This document shows, piece by piece, positions 1 through 5,393 of a stretch of 7,309 bases of DNA (position 1 is the first letter of the stretch; each line of letters opens with the position of its first letter). The notes beneath the pieces are model-generated. The model had not been told where the DNA came from, made no database searches, and was given only the letters and a program-made list of their open reading frames with translations. This DNA comes from Candidatus Methanophagales archaeon (GTDB taxonomy: Archaea > Halobacteriota > Syntropharchaeia > Alkanophagales > Methanospirareceae): positions 1 through 7,309 of the forward strand of contig DAOUUS010000074.1 of the NCBI GenBank assembly GCA_030668065.1, read 5' to 3'. A program made the translations under genes and the position numbers.

Positions 1-127
1 AGTGGCTACGGAAGCGTGATACAGGTGGAATAGTAACTAAGAATTTACCTATGTTGTTTATACGGACTTCGCGTTCGCGCTGCCCTTCGCTACCGCTTTT
101 CGCGTTTGTACGAAAGAATGTTTTTTT

Positions 128-139
128 GGGGGGGGGGGG
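128..139 (+). repeat. G12 homopolymer preceded by T7
   Basis: Seven T (121-127) are followed by twelve uninterrupted G, then TGGC and a TATA-like box eight bases on (147-153). Runs of this length are prone to replication slippage, so the spacing to the upstream side of the TATA box could vary between cells. They are also a common place for sequencing error, so the exact count is uncertain. Confidence 0.9.
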
Positions 140-311
140 TGGCTACTATATAAGAGTTGCGTTCGTTTAAAGAAAAAGTTATGATATATGCAAATTTTGT
201 TTGTGATAAGTTAAATTATTTTTAGGATGTTCTGCTGGTAGCTATGCGTGTACGGAAGGATTTCAAAAACATGGCATAAAAATAGGTTGCAGTGGAAGCG
301 AGTGGACGGAA

Positions 312-329
312 ACCGAAAGTCTTATAAAG
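312..329 (+). promoter_or_regulatory. Archaeal BRE/TATA promoter of the vWA surface-protein gene
   Basis: ACCGAAAGTCTTATAAAG combines a purine-rich TFB recognition element (CCGAAAG) with a TATA box (CTTATAAA) in the usual order. Transcription would begin about 25 bases past the box, near 350, giving a leader of roughly 130 nt before the start at 482. Nearly the same 18-mer occurs on the minus strand at 2323-2342. The 7-bp inverted repeat at 341-347/363-369 straddles the predicted start and could be an operator or a leader hairpin (inference). Confidence 0.6.
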
Positions 330-462
330 GGCTGTTCAAATGTATGAGTGTCTGTAATGTTTTCATACAGGCATAGCAGGTCTGTACAGGGTTTACGGAC
401 ATGGTTCGTAAACATCTGTTGCGGGCATATGCGTTGAGAAAGAACGCTAAAAGTAAAAAACT

Positions 463-470
463 AGGAGGTG
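463..470 (+). promoter_or_regulatory. Strong Shine-Dalgarno site that sets the start at 482
   Basis: AGGAGGTG is an almost complete complement of the archaeal 16S rRNA 3' end and lies 11 bases before ATG 482. An in-frame ATG at 401 would add 27 residues in front of the signal peptide. It has no such site, and its extra residues are highly basic and unlike a signal sequence, so 482 is preferred. Confidence 0.85.
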
Positions 471-481
471 AAAAAGAAAAA

Positions 482-1855
482 ATGGAAACAAAAAACATAA
501 ACTATTTAGTAATATCACTCGTTGTGATGATGGTTGTGAGTGCTTTAGCAATGCCTGCAAGTGCCACCATAACACCGGGTACCTTTACGGCGACATTAGA
601 TGCGGGCGAATGCGTTGACGTTGAGAAGGAAGTATATTTACCAGGGCATGCCCCGAGAGTTGACGTGATATTCGCCTTTGACCTGACAGGTAGTATGGGT
701 GGCATCATCAGCACAGCAAAAGCAAAATCAGGAGAGATCATGACTATGTTGGAGACGGATTATCCAGGTGTTGATTTCAATTACGGGGTTATGTCTTATA
801 TGGACTATCCTCACAGCTACAGCTCTTGCGGGTACTCTAGCCAGTATGGATCTACGGTATACGGGGATTATGCGTATAGCCTGGATCAATCGCTGACCAG
901 TGATCAAACTGTGGTCTCAAGTGCCATTACTGCTTTGGTTTTGGGGGGTGGCTCAGATGGTCCGCAGGATTACACACGGATTATGTATGAGAGCTATGCT
1001 GACACCTCAGTAGGATGGCGAACTGGAGCCAAGAAACTTGTGGTCAACTTCGGGGACAATGTGCCGCACGACTGCAACCTGAACGAGGGAGTGACGACTG
1101 GTATTTGGACAACAGGTGGAGATCCGGGACGTGATGAAGTAATGGGCACTGCTGACGACCTGGACTTGCAAACGGTTCTGGCAAATATGGCTACTAACAA
1201 CGTTATCTGGCTGGAATGCCATACCTCGACCTCTGCTAATGCACACTGGACGTACTGGACTGGTATTACTGGTGGTAGCGTTTACATCACCAACTCAATT
1301 ACGTTGGCTGACGACGTGGTTGGCGCAATCACAGCGGGAATCTCGACTCCACACGTATATGGTCTTCACTTAGTGGCTAGCGCTGGGTACGAGTTGTGGG
1401 TGAGTTCTGTACCCGCTGTGTATCCTGATCTCACCACACCCACTACTGTGACTTTCACGGAGACCATCTGTGTGCCTAGTGGAACTGCTGTTGGCGTGTA
1501 TGACTTTACCGTTAGCGCGATGGATGCTTCAAGTGTGAGCCACGGAGACCAAGCCGATACTATTACGGTACCTGATGGAGAAAGAGGAAATTGCTGTGCA
1601 TGTCCTACAGGTACGTGTGATGGTTGTCCATGTACGTGCATGGTGGCGGATGATGAGGATGACTGCAGAGACAATCTAAAGGGTATATGGGTTGGAGCGG
1701 ATGGTTGTGATATTGGAACAAATGTACCATGCGATGAATACACATGTGAGGGTGAAGAGTGCATTCCAGAGTTCTCGACGATAGCCCTACCAGTTGCGTC
1801 AATACTGGGACTGCTGTTCTTCTTCAACTACCGCAAGCGCAAGAGAGAGCAATAA
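482..1855 (+). CDS. Secreted vWA-domain surface protein with PEF-CTERM anchor
   Basis: 457 aa from ATG 482. Residues 1-28 form a signal peptide: short polar start, hydrophobic core LVISLVVMMVVSALA, likely cleavage after PASA. The vWA domain spans about 57-290. It has the MIDAS loop DLTGSM (67-72, Asp67/Thr69/Ser71), a second metal-loop candidate GGSDGPQD (156-163) and a FGDNVPHD strand end (190-197). An Asp-rich insert (GTADDLDL, 222-229) may bind calcium. Residues about 291-366 look like a beta-sandwich. Residues 371-427 hold 12 cysteines. The tail is the sorting signal: PEF at 429-431, a hydrophobic helix, then RKRKRE. Known for the family: PEF-CTERM proteins are processed by archaeosortase C and attached to the cell surface; MIDAS vWA domains bind ligands through a divalent metal. 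A role in adhesion or matrix is inference. It has its own promoter and terminator, so it is probably monocistronic. The true ligand is unknown. Confidence 0.9.
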   Translation: METKNINYLVISLVVMMVVSALAMPASATITPGTFTATLDAGECVDVEKEVYLPGHAPRVDVIFAFDLTGSMGGIISTAKAKSGEIMTMLETDYPGVDFNYGVMSYMDYPHSYSSCGYSSQYGSTVYGDYAYSLDQSLTSDQTVVSSAITALVLGGGSDGPQDYTRIMYESYADTSVGWRTGAKKLVVNFGDNVPHDCNLNEGVTTGIWTTGGDPGRDEVMGTADDLDLQTVLANMATNNVIWLECHTSTSANAHWTYWTGITGGSVYITNSITLADDVVGAITAGISTPHVYGLHLVASAGYELWVSSVPAVYPDLTTPTTVTFTETICVPSGTAVGVYDFTVSAMDASSVSHGDQADTITVPDGERGNCCACPTGTCDGCPCTCMVADDEDDCRDNLKGIWVGADGCDIGTNVPCDEYTCEGEECIPEFSTIALPVASILGLLFFFNYRKRKREQ

Positions 1856-1876
1856 ACAAAATCGAAAAGAAATGAG

Positions 1877-1908
1877 GGGGTTTTTTAACAAACCTCTTTT
1901 TTATTTTT
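1877..1908 (+). terminator. Stem-loop plus T tract after the vWA gene
   Basis: A 7-bp stem (1877-1883 with 1890-1896, one G-U pair) and a 6-nt loop are followed by six T, one A and five T. It starts 22 bases after the stop codon at 1855. Archaeal RNA polymerase terminates at T-rich tracts, and the hairpin makes the site look like an intrinsic terminator. It also lies next to the 3' end of the vapC remnant on the other strand. Confidence 0.65.
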
Positions 1909-1911
1909 ATT

Positions 1912-2082
1912 TTACCGCACCGTGTGTCCCCGCCTCTCAAAATCAGAATCAAAGCCAAATACATTTTTTAGCCCAAACGGTTCAATAAGAGAAGACAAAA
2001 TTTCGTGCAATCGGTAAAACTGAGTTCTTTATCCTTAGATTCACAAATTATAAAAAGCACTCGTGTCAATGAACACGTTCAT
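1912..2082 (-). pseudogene. vapC: VapC-type PIN-domain toxin, internally deleted and frameshifted
   Basis: Reading the minus strand from ATG 2082 gives MNVFIDTSAFYNL, a typical VapC N-terminus with the first catalytic Asp in the IDTSAF motif, then TGA at 2043-2041. A further frame gives KDKELSFTDCTKFC (from about 2036), which matches the PIN C-terminal half with its conserved SFTD aspartate. After a one-base shift near 1970 comes LKNVFGFDSDFERRG, the usual C-terminal PIN strand, ending at TAA 1914-1912. VapC proteins are about 130 aa and cleave RNA (often tRNA) with four acidic residues. About 60-80 central residues are missing here, so no active nuclease can be made. The vapB remnant overlaps its start. 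Identification rests on motifs at both ends in the right order and strand. Confidence 0.7.
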
Positions 2083-2140
2083 TTATAGATATGCTTTGCT
2101 TCGCAGCGACTTCTTCTTCATCCAGTTCTGTCTGAACCAT
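2066..2140 (-). pseudogene. vapB: Probable VapB antitoxin remnant
   Basis: ATG 2140 follows GAGGGGGAT, a Shine-Dalgarno-like site, and opens a 24-residue acidic frame containing TELDEEEVAAKQS before TGA 2068-2066. It overlaps the vapC start by 17 bases, the arrangement expected for an antitoxin gene. An alternative frame from about 2157 reads into MKKKSLRSKAYL and stops immediately before the vapC ATG, so one frameshift between these two frames is likely. The DNA-binding N-terminal domain of a normal 70-90 aa VapB cannot be found. The assignment leans mainly on its position before vapC. Confidence 0.4.
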
Positions 2141-2471
2141 TTATCCCCCTCATACATATGCAAAGGAAAAAATCAGTCGGTTAAGGTAACGTAAAATACA
2201 ATAAACCATAGTATATAGTTTATAGCATGGTCACAAGACAACAGAAACCGCCACTATTTTCGTGTGTTTATACCTCCGGTTTCGCCCATTCTTTAAGCTG
2301 CTACTTTCAGGTTGTGAACTGACACTTTATAAGCTTTTCGGTTTTGCGTTTTTCGAGTTGTGGAAGCTGCGGCGAGCCTGTCAAAATATGGGCTTTCGAA
2401 CCAACTCAAATCGGTATCACCGTAAATCTGCTTTAATCTGTGTCCGATCCTTCAATCTTATCCAACAGAAC
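2141..2471. other. Non-coding stretch between two decayed TA modules
   Basis: No frame here looks like a protein. The longest plus-strand frame (2262-2507) is aromatic- and Cys-rich and runs into the relE remnant on the opposite strand. The supported content is a strong minus-strand promoter (2323-2342), an isolated minus-strand GGAGGT at 2277-2272 with no start codon at a workable distance, and AT-rich sequence. It probably held the promoter and N-terminal part of the vapB gene before decay. Confidence 0.4.
2323..2342 (-). promoter_or_regulatory. Archaeal BRE/TATA promoter facing the vapBC remnant
   Basis: On the minus strand ACCGAAAAGCTTATAAAGTG has a TFB element (CCGAAAAG) abutting a TATA box (CTTATAAA). 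It differs from the promoter at 312-329 by only a few bases. Transcription would start near 2303 and run toward the vapB/vapC remnants, about 160 bases ahead of ATG 2140. It may now produce an untranslated RNA. Confidence 0.55.
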
Positions 2472-2603
2472 TCATCTGTAAGCCCTCTCTCTTTTATCTA
2501 CTTTTAGAACAAGAACGAGCATTTCTTCATCGAATTTTGATTCTATTTCCCTCGCCCTTAGGGATTATTTCAATTTTTTGCGCGTTTTAACCTGGTAGCT
2601 CAT
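2472..2603 (-). pseudogene. relE: RelE/ParE-family toxin, central part deleted
   Basis: ATG 2603 overlaps the antitoxin stop (ATGA), the classic coupling of an antitoxin-toxin pair. The frame reads MSYQVKTRKKLK, the first strand and helix start typical of archaeal RelE, then TAA (2567-2565). It continues in the same frame as EIESKFDEEMLVLVLKVDKRERAYR to TGA 2474-2472. The ending VLVLKVDKRERAYR has the RelE C-terminal strand and terminal Tyr-Arg. RelE toxins are about 85-95 aa mRNA interferases; only 43 sense codons remain, so roughly half, including the central sheet, is gone. It cannot be functional. ParE rather than RelE is possible, since both share this fold and ending. Confidence 0.65.
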
Positions 2604-2764
2604 ACCTCTTCTGCCTTTATGAAGTCCGAGAGGTCATCACGGCGCACATCTTCCCTTGCCTCTTTTATCAGTTCCTCCTCCTCGCTCGTTAGCACGGAAT
2701 CATCCACAAGCTCGGCTAATAACGAAAAAATCGTATCCTTGCATGGGATCAGGGTGCGGATCAA
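2600..2764 (-). pseudogene. relB: RelB-type antitoxin, 5' end decayed
   Basis: The minus strand encodes DTIFSLLAELVDDSVLTSEE and then an acidic helix ending LSDFIKAEEV, with the stop overlapping the relE start. The strongly acidic, helical C-terminus is what neutralises RelE toxins, and its position fits. No good start exists: the frame is open up to a TAG at 2785-2783 with only TTG 2764 as a candidate. The adjacent frame begins at ATG 2770 and could join through a slip in the six-T run at 2731-2726. I treat it as degenerate at its 5' end. It could be an intact short antitoxin starting at TTG. Confidence 0.55.
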
Positions 2765-2997
2765 AACGCATATTACTGTCGTCTATCGGCATTCAGTGAT
2801 AACGAACAGCGGTTATGCTTCCAAGCGTGAAATTATCGCCAAACAAACCGTTTCTCGTGGTATATACACTATAAAAAAACCATGCCCGCGCGGTATCCGT
2901 TATTACCACATCCCATCTATATATAGCTAACTGATACCCCCAGACCTCTTCACACCTGGAACCTGCCTCATCCTCAATAAGCCCCTCTTTTCGCAAT

Positions 2998-3008
2998 TTT
3001 ATATATAA
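2998..3008 (+). promoter_or_regulatory. TATA box of hicBA, giving a nearly leaderless mRNA
   Basis: TTTATATATAA is a near-ideal archaeal TATA box. Its centre is about 29 bases before ATG 3032, so transcription should begin within a few bases of the start codon. No Shine-Dalgarno sequence precedes that ATG, which fits leaderless translation. The region between this box and the relB remnant (2765-2997) has no recognisable gene. Confidence 0.6.
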
Positions 3009-3031
3009 TGCAGAGCTATATTTCAAACTAA

Positions 3032-3291
3032 ATGAAAACATTTGTTTTTAAGGTGGTACTTGAGGAGGACCCATTTGAAGATGGAAGGATGGCTTATCAT
3101 ACTTATTGCCCTGCGTTAGAAGATTACGGGGCAGCTACTTGGGGTTTTACGAGGGAAGAGGCACTAAAAAAATCCGAGAAGTCGTTAAGATGATAATAGA
3201 AGAACTGATTGAAGATGGAAAGACGATACCAGAATCTCCGATGAATGATGTTCAGATATTCACAGAGCAAAAGGTAATGGTAACTGTCTGA
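3032..3291 (+). pseudogene. hicB: HicB-family antitoxin with a single -1 frameshift in an A7 run
   Basis: Frame 0 from ATG 3032 encodes 47 residues (MKTFVFKVVLEEDP, CPALEDYGAATWGFTREEA) and would stop at 3191-3193. After the seven-A run at 3166-3172 the protein continues one frame back as IREVVKMIIEELIEDGKTIP to TGA 3289-3291. Together this is a complete 86-residue HicB/UPF0150 protein: a partial RNase-H-like fold with the CPALEDY-GFTREEA pattern. HicB binds and blocks the mRNA interferase HicA and represses its own operon. The hicA remnant starts inside the stop (TGATG). The lesion is either a true 1-base deletion, a base-count error, or a site of programmed -1 slippage (A AAA AAA, purine-rich GAGGGAAGAGG just upstream). 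Confidence 0.8.
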
Positions 3292-3461
3292 TGCCTTACG
3301 ATTGATTACAGCAAACTTCGAGGTCTAACTGCGCGTAAAATCATCTCCGCTCTCAAAGCGGAAGCCACCAGAGGTACTATCATCCAGATGGAAGAAAGGT
3401 TACCCTCGCCGTTCACAGTCAAGATAATACATTTCCACCGAAAACACTGAAGAAGATTTAA
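3291..3461 (+). pseudogene. hicA: HicA-family mRNA interferase, three lesions
   Basis: ATG 3291 overlaps the hicB stop. The frame starts MPYD and hits TGA at once because GATT is duplicated in tandem (3300-3307). With one copy removed it reads MPYDYSKLRGLT and on to ARKIISALK. The sequence then jumps to another frame at 3360 as GSHQRYYHPDGRKV, TLAVHSQDNTFPPKTLKKI, ending at TAA 3459-3461. The GSH motif carries the catalytic histidine of HicA and is intact, but the strand normally between LK and GSH (about 8-10 residues) is missing. HicA toxins are 60-80 aa dsRBD-fold RNases. The order antitoxin-toxin (hicBA) is the reverse of the more familiar hicAB. Clearly inactive. Confidence 0.8.
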
Positions 3462-3618
3462 AACGCGTAAAGATTCTGAAATGAATACGGGGGTTTACTT
3501 ACCCTCTAAATTCTCGCTAAGTCTCTAATCTTGAGCCCAATCGTCCTTACTATGTTGTAACTATCCCATCGCCATATTCCAGTCCCTATTCTTCTTGGAA
3601 GTAGTAGGAACTACTGCA

Positions 3619-4182
3619 CTAAAAAACACAATCCCTTTGCAGTGCAAATCTCAAATCCGGAGCAGTATTCACGTTTATTGCGAGCAGAGGATCGTTAAAT
3701 ACAAGTGGCTGCGATTCATTCGATCTCGTGACTACGTTGATACCACAAGCGACAAGCTCTTTACCTTCGTGCTCGAACGTGTGACCCATAGATATGCCTT
3801 GGGGTACAATAGCCAGCGGAACAGCACCTGTGATGCTGGTATGGTACCTTGAATAGGCATCTATCAACGCATCAATATGCTCGCGTCTTAGAAAGGGTAT
3901 ATCGCATGCCACGGATACGAATTCGGGATAACGTCTGAGCAGGTACCATAAATCCTCATGATAACCGTCCCCCGACGTTTCTATCGTCTTATAATTCGCG
4001 TGTTGACAATACACCGCGGTTTTTGGTGTATTTTTCGTGATAGCCACAAAAAAATCTTCTGTCTTTGACCCGTGTACGCTATGTACAACCAAATCTATTA
4101 GTTTTCGGCTTTCTAATTCTATAAGTGCTTTCTCGGTTCCAATTCTGCTGCCCTTCCCGCCCGCGAGGATTATCGTTATCAT
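3619..4182 (-). CDS. cobY: GTP:adenosylcobinamide-phosphate guanylyltransferase CobY
   Basis: 187 aa from ATG 4182. It transfers GMP from GTP to adenosylcobinamide phosphate, giving AdoCbi-GDP for attachment of the lower ligand in cobamide synthesis; archaea use CobY in place of bacterial CobU. Visible features: nucleotide-binding loop LAGGKGSRIG (6-15) with Lys18, ITKNTPKT (48-55), the CobY-like TSGDGYHEDL (69-78), ACDIPF (92-97), CGINVV (146-151) and AINVNT (168-173). Length fits the family (about 190-200 aa). An upstream in-frame TTG at 4269 would add 29 residues before the canonical N-terminus and overlap the phosphatase stop; it is not preferred. It lies 83 bases after the phosphatase gene on the same strand, so co-transcription is likely. 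MobA is the closest alternative, but the TSGDGY block favours CobY. Confidence 0.87.
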   Translation of the reverse strand: MITIILAGGKGSRIGTEKALIELESRKLIDLVVHSVHGSKTEDFFVAITKNTPKTAVYCQHANYKTIETSGDGYHEDLWYLLRRYPEFVSVACDIPFLRREHIDALIDAYSRYHTSITGAVPLAIVPQGISMGHTFEHEGKELVACGINVVTRSNESQPLVFNDPLLAINVNTAPDLRFALQRDCVF

Positions 4183-4188
4183 TAAACC

Positions 4189-4211
4189 CTTTTCTTTTAG
4201 GAAAAGAAAAG
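4189..4211 (-). promoter_or_regulatory. Perfect 10-bp hairpin directly before the cobY start
   Basis: On the minus strand CTTTTCTTTT, a 3-nt loop CCT and AAAAGAAAAG form a perfect stem, then GGTTTA leads to ATG 4182. The 3' arm with the two following G is the only purine-rich, ribosome-site-like sequence before cobY, so folding would hide it. It sits in the phosphatase-cobY gap. Translational control or mRNA processing is inference. On the other strand it would have a purine arm, a short loop and a T-rich arm. Confidence 0.6.
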
Positions 4212-4265
4212 CGTTTACGGAAAAGAAAACTTTGGCCATGTTTGAACATATAACGAAACTGGGCA

Positions 4266-5075
4266 TCAAACCACAATGTCGCGGATTTTGTCACGTATTT
4301 CTGGCTCTAAAGTAGCGATTATGGACATATTATGTGCCGTTCCGGCATCGCTTACCAGCTCATTACCGTTTAAATCCGTTATAACACCACCTGCCTCATT
4401 CAGGATTAGCGCAGCACCCGCGATGTCATAACCGTTTATCAAGCCACGCACGTCTATCGCTGCATCTATTACACCTTCCGCGACTAAACAAATCTCCATT
4501 GCTATACTACCCAGCACACGAACGACCACATTCCTAGCTTCGCTTTGAAATTGTATCAGCCCCGCGGGTATTGTGCCGGCGCCATAAGTGTAGATAGAGA
4601 AAACGAGTTTTGTCTTTCCTTTTACTTCTCGGGGTAGTTTCTTACCGTCCACGAACGCATTACCGCCTTTAACGGCATAATACGTCTTACCGCTGATAGT
4701 GGCAACCACGCTCGCTTGTATGGCGTCAAAGGTGATGTGGTCCACTTTCGGTGAATATGCAATAGAAGTGCAGAAGAACGGTATGCCAAGAATGGCGTTT
4801 GTGGAGCCATCTATGGGATCAAAAATCAGTGTGAATTCCGGGTCGCCGCCTTCCGGATATACATGGTCGCCTAATTCTTCTGATATTATCCGCGCACACA
4901 GGTTGCGGCTTCTTAAAGATCGTTCTAACGCCTTTTCTGCATACATGTCTATTCTTCTCGTCACATCTTGCTCTCTTTGTAATATTACCTCGCCATAGTC
5001 CTCAGTCTCTGTAATGTAGGTTCTTATGGCGTCTCTTATCTCAGACGAAATCTTTAACAGGTCTTCTATTTGCAT
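4266..5075 (-). CDS. suhB: Inositol monophosphatase / fructose-1,6-bisphosphatase family phosphatase
   Basis: 269 aa from ATG 5075. The start is chosen because GAGTGAT, close to the archaeal Shine-Dalgarno sequence, ends four bases before it; a GTG at 5084 lies inside that site. Metal-binding motifs of the lithium-sensitive phosphatase superfamily are complete: Glu66-Glu67 in ISEELGD, DPIDGSTN at 86-93 and GYDIAGA with Asp217, then EAGG at 227-230. Blocks such as RVLGSIAMEICLVAEG (186-201) resemble the archaeal proteins with both IMPase and FBPase activity. It removes phosphate from inositol-1-phosphate or fructose-1,6-bisphosphate in the cytosol; which substrate dominates cannot be told. Length is normal (250-275). 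cobY follows 83 bases on. Its promoter must lie in the roughly 50-bp gap to the divergent tRNA; TATA-like boxes are at 5125-5132 and 5105-5113. Confidence 0.88.
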   Translation of the reverse strand: MQIEDLLKISSEIRDAIRTYITETEDYGEVILQREQDVTRRIDMYAEKALERSLRSRNLCARIISEELGDHVYPEGGDPEFTLIFDPIDGSTNAILGIPFFCTSIAYSPKVDHITFDAIQASVVATISGKTYYAVKGGNAFVDGKKLPREVKGKTKLVFSIYTYGAGTIPAGLIQFQSEARNVVVRVLGSIAMEICLVAEGVIDAAIDVRGLINGYDIAGAALILNEAGGVITDLNGNELVSDAGTAHNMSIIATLEPEIRDKIRDIVV

Positions 5076-5137
5076 TTTTATCACTCTATTTGTTTTTGTT
5101 TATCTCTTATTAACAATAATGCAAACATATATCTGGA

Positions 5138-5210
5138 GGAGCCGTGTGGTAGCGGACTATCCCATCGGGCTTCGAACCCGATGACCTGGGTTCAAATCCC
5201 AGCGGCTCCA
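5138..5210 (+). tRNA. tRNA-Arg, anticodon TCG
   Basis: A 73-nt cloverleaf. Acceptor GGAGCCG pairs perfectly with CGGCTCC (5203-5209), followed by discriminator A. The anticodon stem TCGGG/CCCGA encloses the loop CTTCGAA with TCG at 5172-5174, reading CGA (and probably CGN) arginine codons. The T arm is CTGGG-TTCAAAT-CCCAG. A14, G15-C48 and G18-G19 are in place. The D stem is weak: only G11-C24 and G12-C23 pair, while T10/C25 and T13/T22 do not. No CCA is encoded and there is no intron. A T-rich TCTTTCTTTT at 5217-5226 follows and may end transcription. Confidence 0.95.
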
Positions 5211-5346
5211 TCACAATCTTTCTTTTGGCTGTAAAAGTGCCAAAACCGAAAGCATTGGTTAGCCGGATAATATTAACTTTTTAGATGCTGTATTCAACTC
5301 ATCTTCGCATTCTAAGCCGCAGTTCCATAAAAGTACATACTGCACT

Positions 5347-5356
5347 TATTAATAAT
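5347..5356 (+). promoter_or_regulatory. Candidate TATA box of the nucleotidyltransferase gene
   Basis: TTATTAATAA lies about 42 bases before ATG 5394, so a start of transcription near 5376 and a short leader would follow. A weak AGGT at 5384-5387 is the only ribosome-site candidate. The rest of the 5211-5393 gap shows only short AT-rich sequence and an imperfect hairpin after the tRNA. Confidence 0.4.
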
Positions 5357-5393
5357 ATGTGAGTCCTTTAGTAACATTTAAAAAGGTCAGAAG

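Larger units (their letters stand above)
1..481. other. Leader region upstream of the vWA surface-protein gene
   Basis: No convincing gene here. It contains a TTCGC-rich stretch (about 67-111), a T7-G12 homopolymer pair (121-139), a TATA-like TATATAA at 147-153 that is also readable on the minus strand, a strong BRE/TATA at 312-329, an inverted repeat TGTATGA/TCATACA (341-347 and 363-369) around the expected transcription start, and the Shine-Dalgarno site of the next gene at 463-470. A minus-strand frame is open from about 170 to the left edge but has no ATG, GTG or TTG. It could be the 5' side of something beyond the window or chance. Confidence 0.5.

Noticed and set aside
1..170. Minus-strand frame open to the left edge
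   Set aside because: No start codon in the window, and it passes through the G12 run as poly-proline. It cannot be told from chance.
401..481. Longer N-terminus of the vWA protein from ATG 401
   Set aside because: It adds a basic, non-hydrophobic stretch before a normal signal peptide, and the strong AGGAGGTG site serves ATG 482.
2619..2930. Plus-strand 103-codon open frame with a Ser-rich start
   Set aside because: The Ser/Thr run is the antisense of the Glu-rich relB tail on the minus strand, which has the better protein pattern and an ATGA overlap with relE.
2793..3041. Minus-strand 82-codon open frame upstream of the relB remnant
   Set aside because: It has no ribosome site or recognised motif, it overlaps the hicB start, and the hicB TATA box lies within it. 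Probably chance, although it remains unbroken for 82 codons.
3106..3291. Separate 61-aa gene starting at ATG 3106
   Set aside because: Its first 22 residues are a shadow of the HicB N-terminal frame; the rest is the HicB C-terminus joined through the A7 slip.
1912..3461. CRISPR array or insertion sequence
   Set aside because: No regularly spaced direct repeats, no terminal inverted repeats and no transposase motif are visible; the content is explained by TA remnants.
3606..3618. Small palindrome GTAGT/ACTAC just after the cobY stop
   Set aside because: The stem is only 5 bp with no T tract on the cobY strand, so a terminator is not supported.
5228..5263. Imperfect hairpin GGCT/AGCC with inner AACC/GGTT after the tRNA
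   Set aside because: Short arms with a large bulge; too weak to call a terminator or RNA.
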